The notes below the pieces were generated by a model. It searched no databases, had not been told where the DNA came from, and saw only the letters and a program-made list of their open reading frames with translations. Below are positions 1 through 5,331 of a stretch of 19,245 bases of DNA, one piece after another (position 1 is the stretch's first letter; every line of letters begins with the position of its first letter). Location of the stretch: positions 1 to 19,245 of the forward strand of contig JANLZB010000058.1 of NCBI GenBank assembly GCA_031366005.1. The letters run 5' to 3'. The position numbers were made by a program, and so were the translations under genes. This DNA is from JANLUX01 sp031366005 (GTDB lineage: Bacteria; Bacteroidota; Bacteroidia; AKYH767-A; OLB10).

Positions 1-1
1 T

Positions 2-835
2 TCTATAAAAGATATTTTCCCTTTTGGTGAATTGGTGAGTAGTGATTTGGATGTCGGGCAATTTGCATTAAGCATTTTATCTCAGCCAAAGGTTTGGATA
101 AGAGTACGAAAACAATTTGTGAAAGAAGTAAAGAGAGAATTAAAGGAACTTGCTATTTCATTTGAAGAAAGCACTGAACAACCGCTTGCATGGAGTGTTC
201 CACAACGAACAAAATTAGAGTCCTTAAAAACATTCAGCAAGGGCTATTTTGAAATACAGGATTTAAACTCTCAACGAACAGGAAATTATTTTCTTCCTCA
301 ACCAAAAGAAGATTGGTTTGATTGCTGTGCTGCATCAGGTGGAAAAAGTTTGTTGCTGCAAAGTATTGAATCAAAAATAAAATTGACAGTTAGCGATAAC
401 CGCAATTCGATTTTAGAAAACCTTGATGAACGGTTTAAACGCGCACGAATTTCGGATTACCAATCCTTAGTTGCTGATATTGCAAAAGAAATTCCTGCAT
501 CATTAATTAATAAACAGTTTGATGGAATTATAGTTGACGCTTCTTGCACCGGTTCAGGAACATGGGCGCGAACACCGGAACAGATATCTTTTTTTCAACG
601 GGAGCAAATCAATCACTACAAAAATCTGCAACAAGCTATTCTAAAAAATGTGGCTCCATTGGTTAAAAAAAATAAACCTTTAATTTACATTACCTGTTCT
701 GTTTTTAAAGAAGAGAATGAAGCGCAGGTTGAATATGCAAAGCAATTAGGATTGGTGGTTGAAATGCAAAAACTATTGCAGGCAACTGAAGATGGTGGTG
801 ATACAATGTTTGTTTGCAGGCTAATAAAACCCTGA
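2..835 (+). CDS. RsmB/NOP2/Sun-family rRNA cytosine-C5 methyltransferase (5' partial)
   Basis: The product is predicted to methylate a cytosine in ribosomal RNA using S-adenosylmethionine. The frame is open to the left edge of the window, so the N-terminus lies outside; the first possible in-window start (TTG at 32) sits in the middle of conserved sequence ending in QPKVWIRVR, so I treat the gene as truncated by the window. The SAM-binding motif CCAASGGKSLLL is encoded around 326-361. The two family cysteines are both present: SCTGSGTWARTPE around 539-577 and ITCSVFKEENE around 689-721. The first motif normally reads PC; here it is SC, a substitution next to the cysteine that the family uses for product release. 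The gene converges on accA with only four bases between stop codons and no visible terminator. The family is clear; the exact target base is not known. Confidence 0.85.
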   Translation, partial: SIKDIFPFGELVSSDLDVGQFALSILSQPKVWIRVRKQFVKEVKRELKELAISFEESTEQPLAWSVPQRTKLESLKTFSKGYFEIQDLNSQRTGNYFLPQPKEDWFDCCAASGGKSLLLQSIESKIKLTVSDNRNSILENLDERFKRARISDYQSLVADIAKEIPASLINKQFDGIIVDASCTGSGTWARTPEQISFFQREQINHYKNLQQAILKNVAPLVKKNKPLIYITCSVFKEENEAQVEYAKQLGLVVEMQKLLQATEDGGDTMFVCRLIKP

Positions 836-839
836 ATAC

Positions 840-1802
840 CTATTCTTCTTTATAAACACCCATCGCGCAGAATTTATCTATGCGCTTATTAATTCTTTCC
901 TTTGAATCCATTCGCATTAATTCAGAAATCAATTTTTTTATTTCACCTTTCACTGTCTTAAACATCTCTTCAGGATTGGAATGCGCTCCGCCTAAAGGCT
1001 CCTGAATAATTCCATCAATCAGCTTCAACTTCATCATATCGTCTGCCGTAAGTTTCAAAGCTTCTGCAGCTTTCTCTTTGTTTTCCCAATTGCGCCACAA
1101 TATGGAAGAACATGATTCAGGAGAGATTACAGAATACCAGGTGTTTTCAAGCATTAAAACTTTATCACCTATACCGATTCCTAATGCACCACCTGATGCA
1201 CCTTCACCAATAATGATACAGATAACGGGTACTTTAAGAATTGACATCTCATAAAGATTTCGTGCAATGGCTTCACCTTGTCCACGCTCTTCTGCTTCTA
1301 AACCCGGATAAGCTCCGGGTGTATCAATAAATGTTACGATGGGTTTATTAAATTTTTCAGCAAGCTTCATCAATCGCATTGCCTTACGATAACCCTCAGG
1401 ATTAGGCATACCAAAATTTCTGAACTGCCGTGCTTTTGTATTGTTGCCTTTTTGCTGACCAACAAACATGATCGTTTGCCCATCAACACTTCCAAAGCCG
1501 CCAACCATCGCTTTATCATCTTTCACCTGGCGATCACCATACAGTTCAATAAAATTATTTCCTGTAATATTCTGAATATAATCAAGCGTATAAGGACGAT
1601 CAGGATGGCGGCTTAACTGAACACGTTGCCATGCTGTGAGATGTGTATAAAGATCTTTACGTGTAGATTCAATTTTTGATTCCAGATCTTTTATGACAGC
1701 TTCTACATTTACTTTTCCTTTCTCAGCAATTTTACGTGCCTGGTGCAATTGCTCCTGCAGTTCTTCCAGTGGTTTTTCAAAGTCAAGTAATGGAGTGCTC
1801 AT
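840..1802 (-). CDS. accA: Acetyl-CoA carboxylase carboxyltransferase subunit alpha
   Basis: AccA is the alpha half of the carboxyltransferase that moves the carboxyl group from carboxybiotin to acetyl-CoA, giving malonyl-CoA for fatty acid synthesis; it works in the cytoplasm with AccD. The 320-residue length is normal for the family. An N-terminal helical region (residues 1-60) precedes the crotonase-like core. DTPGAYPGLEAEERGQ (160-175) and GEGASGGALGIG (199-210) match the conserved active-site glycine loops. The start ATG gives the usual N-terminus (LLDFEKPLEELQ). A perfect TAnnTTTG -7 element lies about 20 bases upstream. accD and the biotin carboxylase genes are not nearby, which is common when accA stands alone. 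The next gene on the upstream side, ispE, is divergent. Confidence 0.96.
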   Translation of the reverse strand: MSTPLLDFEKPLEELQEQLHQARKIAEKGKVNVEAVIKDLESKIESTRKDLYTHLTAWQRVQLSRHPDRPYTLDYIQNITGNNFIELYGDRQVKDDKAMVGGFGSVDGQTIMFVGQQKGNNTKARQFRNFGMPNPEGYRKAMRLMKLAEKFNKPIVTFIDTPGAYPGLEAEERGQGEAIARNLYEMSILKVPVICIIIGEGASGGALGIGIGDKVLMLENTWYSVISPESCSSILWRNWENKEKAAEALKLTADDMMKLKLIDGIIQEPLGGAHSNPEEMFKTVKGEIKKLISELMRMDSKERINKRIDKFCAMGVYKEE

Positions 1803-1820
1803 ATATTATTTTAACAGGAA

Positions 1821-1828
1821 CAAAAATA
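1821..1828 (-). promoter_or_regulatory. Candidate -7 promoter element for accA
   Basis: On the minus strand this reads TATTTTTG, a full match to the Bacteroidota -7 consensus TAnnTTTG. It is 18 bases upstream of the accA start codon, which would give a short leader of about 10-15 bases. I see no good TTTG or TTG -33 element at 17-23 bases spacing, so the call rests on the -7 box alone. Confidence 0.45.
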
Positions 1829-1899
1829 AACCAAATTAAATAAATGATATTTTAGCCGCATCAATCTAATGTTTATCGAATTTTTTTTAAAACTACTTT

Positions 1900-2706
1900 A
1901 TGATTGTATTTCCTCCCTCTAAAATTAACCTCGGATTGAATGTCGTTGAAAAACGGCCTGATAATTTTCACAATATCGAAACTGTTTTTTATCCGGTGCA
2001 GTGGTGCGATATTTTGGAAATAGTTAAAGCTGATAAATTTAAATTTTCACAAAGCGGGTTGACTGTTGAAGGTGATCCAAATTCTAATTTATGTGTGAAA
2101 GCCTATAATTTATTATTGGATGATTACAAATTATCTCCGGTAGAAATTAATCTTCATAAAAATATTCCGATGGGTGCAGGCCTTGGTGGCGGATCATCAG
2201 ATGCTGCACATACATTGCTTTTGCTGAACGAAATTTTTCTACTTAACCTAACATTAAATCAGCTTACAGAATATTGTATTAAGCTTGGAAGTGATTGCGT
2301 TTTCTTTTTACATCAGCAACCAATGATTGGAAAAGAAAAGGGAAACAAGCTTTTACCAGTTAATATTTATCTTAAAAATTATTTCATTGTGATAGTTATG
2401 CCGCATGTGCAAATTAATACTGCTGATGCCTATAGTATGGTTACACCAGGAAAACCAAAGATGTCAATTGAAGAAATAATTAAATTACCTGTGCATGAAT
2501 GGAAAAATATTTTAGTAAACGATTTTGAAACATTTGCTTTTGCAAAATATCCCGTGATAAAAACCATCAAAGAAAAGATTTATGGCAGTGGAGCAATTTA
2601 TTCAAGCATGAGCGGGAGTGGGGCTTCAGTGTACGGATTGTTTGAAAAAGAAATAAATCTGGAATCTGCGTTCAATGACTGCACTGTTTGGCAGGTGAAA
2701 TTATAA
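1900..2706 (+). CDS. ispE: 4-diphosphocytidyl-2-C-methyl-D-erythritol kinase
   Basis: IspE phosphorylates 4-diphosphocytidyl-2-C-methylerythritol with ATP in the MEP (non-mevalonate) route to isoprenoids, so the organism is predicted to use that route. It is a cytoplasmic GHMP kinase. The N-terminal SKINLGLNV carries the expected catalytic lysine (K8). The ATP-binding loop PMGAGLGGGSSDAA is at 90-103. LGSDCVFFL (129-137) places the expected catalytic aspartate at D132. The C-terminal GHMP glycine motif SMSGSGASVYGLF lies near 236-248. At 268 residues the protein is slightly shorter than the E. coli enzyme but of normal length for Bacteroidota. The ATG start gives the family N-terminus directly. 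accA is divergent across 97 bases; the next gene downstream has its own promoter. Confidence 0.95.
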   Translation: MIVFPPSKINLGLNVVEKRPDNFHNIETVFYPVQWCDILEIVKADKFKFSQSGLTVEGDPNSNLCVKAYNLLLDDYKLSPVEINLHKNIPMGAGLGGGSSDAAHTLLLLNEIFLLNLTLNQLTEYCIKLGSDCVFFLHQQPMIGKEKGNKLLPVNIYLKNYFIVIVMPHVQINTADAYSMVTPGKPKMSIEEIIKLPVHEWKNILVNDFETFAFAKYPVIKTIKEKIYGSGAIYSSMSGSGASVYGLFEKEINLESAFNDCTVWQVKL

Positions 2707-2708
2707 TG

Positions 2709-2738
2709 TTGATCTCTTTTAATTAAATATTAGATTTG
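2709..2738 (+). promoter_or_regulatory. Bacteroidota-type promoter for the DUF1579 gene
   Basis: TTG at 2709-2711 and TAGATTTG at 2731-2738 are separated by 19 bases, matching the Bacteroidota -33/-7 arrangement (TTG, 17-23 bases, TAnnTTTG). The predicted transcript start near 2745 lies just upstream of the ATG at 2766. The alternative in-frame TTG at 2736 falls inside the -7 box, so it cannot be the translation start of a transcript made here. Confidence 0.65.
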
Positions 2739-2765
2739 CAAAAACCATTTAAAAATATCAAAAAA

Positions 2766-3470
2766 ATGAAACTGACAAAAACATTATGTTGTATGCTTTT
2801 TACAGCAACAATTTGCTCACCCATTTTTGCACAGGAAGATGCAAAAACAAAACAACCTTCAGCTGAGGAACAAGCGATGATGACTTATGCGGCACCCGGA
2901 CCGATGCATCAGATGCTCACTAAAAGCAATGGTATGTGGAATGAAGATGTAACCATGTGGATGACTCCCGGTTCTCAACCCATGAAAAGCACTGCAACCT
3001 GTGTGAACAGAATGGTGATGGGAGGACGTTATCAGCAGGGACAAACAAGAGGAAGCTTTAACGGAATGCCATTTGAAGGTATGAGTACCACCGGTTATGA
3101 CAATCAGAAAAAAATGTTTGTGAACACATGGATTGATAATATGGGTACTGGTATCATGTATATGGAAGGACCTTACAACGAAACGACTAAATCTGTTGAA
3201 ATGAAAGGTTCAATGGTTGACCCCATGACTGGCCAGGAAACTGCGATGAGAGAAACATGGAAAATGATTGATGATAAAAATCAGGTGATGGAAATGTATT
3301 CTGCTCCTAAAGGTGGAAAAGAATTTAAGACAATGGAAATTAAGTTTTCGAAAAAAGAAATGGAAATGCGTCCAACTCCTTCAGGTGGACCAGGTGGCAG
3401 ACCGATTCCTCCGACACAAAATCAACAACAGCCACAACCAGACAATAAAAAACCTGCTGATAATAAATAG
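2766..3470 (+). CDS. Secreted DUF1579 domain protein
   Basis: This is an exported protein of unknown biochemical function. With the ATG at 2766 it has 234 residues and begins with a clear Sec signal peptide (MKLTKTLCCMLFTATICSPIFA, cleavage expected before QED). The body matches the DUF1579 pattern: a tryptophan-rich start (NGMWNEDVTMWMTPG), GGRYQQGQTRGSFNGMPFEG, TGYDNQKKMFVNTWIDNMGTGI and a long run of beta strands. The C-terminal 35 residues are low-complexity proline and glutamine (PTPSGGPGGRPIPPTQ and following), probably a disordered tail. The protein is rich in methionine. An A-rich stretch rather than a Shine-Dalgarno precedes the ATG. It has its own promoter and ends in a strong terminator, so it looks monocistronic. 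Family placement is good, role unknown. Confidence 0.82.
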   Translation: MKLTKTLCCMLFTATICSPIFAQEDAKTKQPSAEEQAMMTYAAPGPMHQMLTKSNGMWNEDVTMWMTPGSQPMKSTATCVNRMVMGGRYQQGQTRGSFNGMPFEGMSTTGYDNQKKMFVNTWIDNMGTGIMYMEGPYNETTKSVEMKGSMVDPMTGQETAMRETWKMIDDKNQVMEMYSAPKGGKEFKTMEIKFSKKEMEMRPTPSGGPGGRPIPPTQNQQQPQPDNKKPADNK

Positions 3471-3491
3471 CAAATTACTTTTAATAAATAG

Positions 3492-3524
3492 AAAATCGGG
3501 AAAGCAATGTCCCGATTTTTTTAT
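3492..3524 (+). terminator. Rho-independent terminator after the DUF1579 gene
   Basis: A perfect 10-base stem (AAAATCGGGA at 3492-3501 with TCCCGATTTT at 3510-3519) encloses an 8-base loop and runs into a T-rich tract. It begins 21 bases after the stop codon of the upstream gene. Confidence 0.85.
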
Positions 3525-3593
3525 TTATAACAGTTAAGATGAGAATGTATTGAGTCAGTTATAAAAGTGTTTTTGTATTGTTTAGTATATTAA

Positions 3594-3731
3594 GAGCTGT
3601 TTAAGTTTCTATATATAATTATGTTATTAATCGCTTTAACCCCTAACCCCTGAAGGGAACAGTTACGGTCACTGTTCTAAAGATAACTTCAAAGGCAGAA
3701 TAACATTTTTTAATAAAATTTAAACAGGCTC
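3594..3731. mobile_element. MITE-like element (138 bp) with imperfect terminal inverted repeats and a TAA target duplication
   Basis: The left end reads GAGCTGTTTAAGTTT and the right end, read inward on the minus strand, GAGCCTGTTTAAATTT; similarity continues inward to a shared TGTTATT, giving imperfect inverted repeats of about 33 bases. TAA occurs directly outside both ends (3591-3593 and 3732-3734), as expected of a 3-base target duplication. The interior has no open frame and contains a smaller dyad (GAACAGT, 7-base loop, ACTGTTC, near 3659-3679) next to CCCCTAACCCCTGAAGGG, a sequence type I associate with Bacteroidota REP-like repeats. The end sequence and 3-base TNA duplication resemble the IS1031 group of the IS5 family, which is inference from memory. 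It would need a transposase supplied elsewhere. Confidence 0.6.
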
Positions 3732-3732
3732 T

Positions 3733-3885
3733 AAATGTAAAATGTAAAACAGGAATTTTATTTAAGTACTGATACCATTTAATATTATGAAAAACAATAT
3801 TGTTAATGAGAGGATAAAAGAATCAAAGAATTAATATTAAGCAAGGAGACAAAATTCAAGTAGTAAATGTTTTAAGAACATAAAA
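3733..3885. other. Intergenic stretch without recognisable gene
   Basis: This is the rest of the large gap between the DUF1579 gene and the insertion sequence. It is very AT-rich. I see only a 12-base palindrome (AACAATATTGTT at 3793-3804) and no credible frame, RNA gene or full promoter. Confidence 0.6.
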
Positions 3886-3913
3886 AAAACGCCACGGAAA
3901 CCCGGGGCGTTTT
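3886..3913 (-). terminator. Rho-independent terminator, probably originally of the SprB-repeat gene
   Basis: AAAACGCC (3886-3893) pairs with GGCGTTTT (3906-3913). After one A-G mismatch CGG pairs with CCG around an AAAC loop. On the minus strand the stem runs into eight Ts (complement of 3882-3889), a strong terminator. The nearest minus-strand gene upstream ends at 5332, on the far side of the insertion sequence. With the IS removed the distance from stop codon to stem is about 30 bases, a normal spacing. It could also act on the plus strand, where T-rich sequence follows, but no plus-strand gene leads into it closely. Confidence 0.75.
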
Positions 3914-3926
3914 ATTATTTCAATTT

Positions 3927-3952
3927 TGTCCCGTCCTGAAATAACGATACAC
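3927..3952 (+). repeat. Left inverted repeat of the IS3-family element
   Basis: The repeat contains TGT, CGTCCTGAAA and CGATACA blocks. It matches the right end in 21 of 26 positions by eye. Confidence 0.85.
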
Positions 3953-3966
3953 AAAAAAACATCGTT

Positions 3967-4401
3967 ATGGAAAAACAAGAAAAAAATATTTATGTAAAAC
4001 GCACTTAAAAAGATTACAACATGTCTTTGAAGTTGCAAATAGTGCAACAAATTGAACGCGGAGAACTATCAACACTAGCAGCTTGTAGGAAGTATGGCCT
4101 ACAATCTCGTTCAACGGTAGTGAACTGGTTAAGGAAATTTGGGAACTTTGACTGGGAAAATCAAACTCCATCAAACATGCCAAAAACACCAGAACAAAAA
4201 ATTTTAGAACTTGAACAACAAGTAAAGTTGCTGGAAAAACAGAAAGCGTACTTAGAAAAACAAGTGGAAACGGCTGATAAAAAGGCAATCATTTTTGACA
4301 TGATGATCAACCTGGCAGAAAAAGAATACAACATCGCTATCAGAAAAAACTCCTTACCCGGACAGTCAACAATTACAGAACAGAAAACAAAGAAACAGTA
4401 G
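3967..4401 (+). pseudogene. IS3-family OrfA (helix-turn-helix subunit), interrupted by a nonsense codon
   Basis: OrfA binds the IS ends and, fused to OrfB by frameshifting, gives the active transposase. The frame from ATG 3967 reads MEKQEKNIYVKRT, then TAA (4006-4008), then KDYNMSLKLQIVQQIERGEL. In related elements, as I recall them, this stretch reads KRTQKDY, so the TAA is most simply a CAA-to-TAA mutation. Downstream the reading is intact: helix-turn-helix (LSTLAACRKYGLQSRSTVVNWLRK), then a long leucine-zipper coiled coil (EQKILELEQQVKLLEKQKAYLEKQ). An internal ATG at 4021 could restart translation and yield a 126-residue product lacking the first 18 residues. The heptamer A_AAA_AAC at 4344-4350 is in the correct phase for -1 frameshifting into orfB. 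Confidence 0.8.
4344..4350 (+). promoter_or_regulatory. Candidate programmed -1 frameshift site (A_AAA_AAC) joining orfA and orfB
   Basis: The heptamer fits X_XXY_YYZ in the orfA frame, with orfA codons AAA and AAC at 4345-4350. The orfB frame has been open since 4299 (the previous stop, TGA, is at 4296-4298) and has no ATG before the integrase core, so OrfB is most simply made as a fusion after slippage here. IS3 elements are known to use such sites. Confidence 0.55.
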
Positions 4402-4415
4402 TTTCTACCTGTGCA

Positions 4416-5265
4416 TTGTTCGGGGTTAACCGACAGGTTTATTACCGTAAAATAAAAGCAAAAGCAAAGCGACAAATCATAGCAGAGCAAGTAGTAAAAA
4501 TGGTGTTACCCATCAGAGCAAGAATGCCACGCATTGGAACAAGAAAATTATATTACTTGCTACAAAAACCCTTGGAAGAACTGCAAGTAGGCAGAGATAA
4601 ATTATTCAGCATCTTAAATGCAAATCATTTAATACTGCATCCTAAAAAAAGTTATAGAGTGACTACCAACACGTATCATCGATTTTATAAACACAAAGAT
4701 TTAGTGAGTCAATTAACCATTCATCGTCCTGAGCAAGTGTGGGTATCAGACATTACCTATGTTGCATCAGGACTTGATAACACCTATCTGGCACTTATTA
4801 CCGATGCGTATTCAAAAAAAATTGTTGGATATGATTTATCCAATAGTTTAAACACAACAGGTGTATTGAGAGCTTTACAAATGGCTGTTAAAAACAGAAA
4901 ATACGCTACAGCAAACTTAATACATCACTCTGATAAAGGCATACAATATTGCTCCAACGAATATCAACAAGCACTATCAAAAAATAACATCCTGTGCAGC
5001 ATGACAGAAAAATATGACCCCTACTCAAACGCAGTTGCTGAGAGAGTAAACGGAATAATTAAAAACGAATTTAATTTAGAAACCTATCGTGTAAATTTAA
5101 ATGTGATGAAAGAATTAGTCACAGAAACCATTCATCTACAACAGCGAAAGACCACATTTTTCTTCTCACTTATTAACCCCAAATCAAATGCACAAACCAC
5201 AAACAATTAAAATGAGAACCTATAAAACAAAAAACAGAAGCCAGATCGAACTGACTTCTGTTTAA
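4416..5265 (+). pseudogene. IS3-family OrfB transposase (DDE integrase core), frameshifted near its C-terminus
   Basis: OrfB is the catalytic part of the IS3 transposase. Numbering from TTG 4416, the triad is D112 (VSDITYV), D173 (HHSDKGIQYCS) and E209 (SNAVAERVNGIIKNEF), with exactly 35 residues between the second D and the E, the DD(35)E spacing of the family. The frame runs on to a stop at 5210 but loses family character after ETIH (residue 240). In the +1 frame from 5137 the expected C-terminus appears: YNSERPHFSSHLLTPNQMH, continuing to a stop at 5263-5265. A loss of two bases within the ATTCATCTAC region (restoring HIYN) or a gain of one base would explain it. The active-site residues survive but the C-terminal helix is replaced, so activity is doubtful. 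Confidence 0.85.
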
Positions 5266-5290
5266 ATTAATTTATTTTTGTCTAATAAAT

Positions 5291-5316
5291 CTGTATCGCT
5301 TTTTCAGGACGACACA
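5291..5316 (-). repeat. Right inverted repeat of the IS3-family element
   Basis: On the minus strand it begins TGTGTCGTCCTGAAA and contains CGATACA, mirroring the left end. The last base, A5316, sets the outer boundary, 16 bases from the stop codon of the neighbouring minus-strand gene. Confidence 0.85.
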
Positions 5317-5331
5317 TTTTTTCAACGGTGA

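Larger units (their letters stand above)
3927..5316 (+). mobile_element. IS3-family insertion sequence (degenerate copy)
   Basis: The element is about 1,390 bp and is bounded by 26-base imperfect inverted repeats starting TGT and ending ACA. It encodes an IS3-type OrfA (helix-turn-helix plus leucine zipper) and OrfB (DD(35)E integrase core) in the -1 frame relative to each other. Both frames carry disabling lesions: an in-frame TAA at 4006-4008 in orfA and a frameshift near 5133-5138 in orfB. TTT flanks both ends (3924-3926 and 5317-5319), compatible with a 3-base target duplication but weak evidence because both flanks are T-rich. The copy is not expected to make its own full transposase. 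Confidence 0.9.

Noticed and set aside
2736..2766. Upstream TTG start for the DUF1579 protein
   Set aside because: The TTG overlaps the -7 promoter box and would add ten charged residues before an ordinary signal peptide.
2859..3044. Minus-strand and other small frames inside well-supported genes (for example 2859-3044, 7397-7612, 16246-16431)
   Set aside because: They are complete overlaps of genes with recognisable domains and show no motif or start context of their own.
3793..3804. 12-base palindrome AACAATATTGTT as an operator
   Set aside because: Short AT-only palindromes are expected by chance in such AT-rich DNA and no gene start is nearby.
4021..4401. Treating OrfA as a normal 126-residue gene starting at ATG 4021
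   Set aside because: The same frame continues upstream through a family-like N-terminus from ATG 3967, broken only by TAA at 4006, so a mutated longer gene is the better reading.
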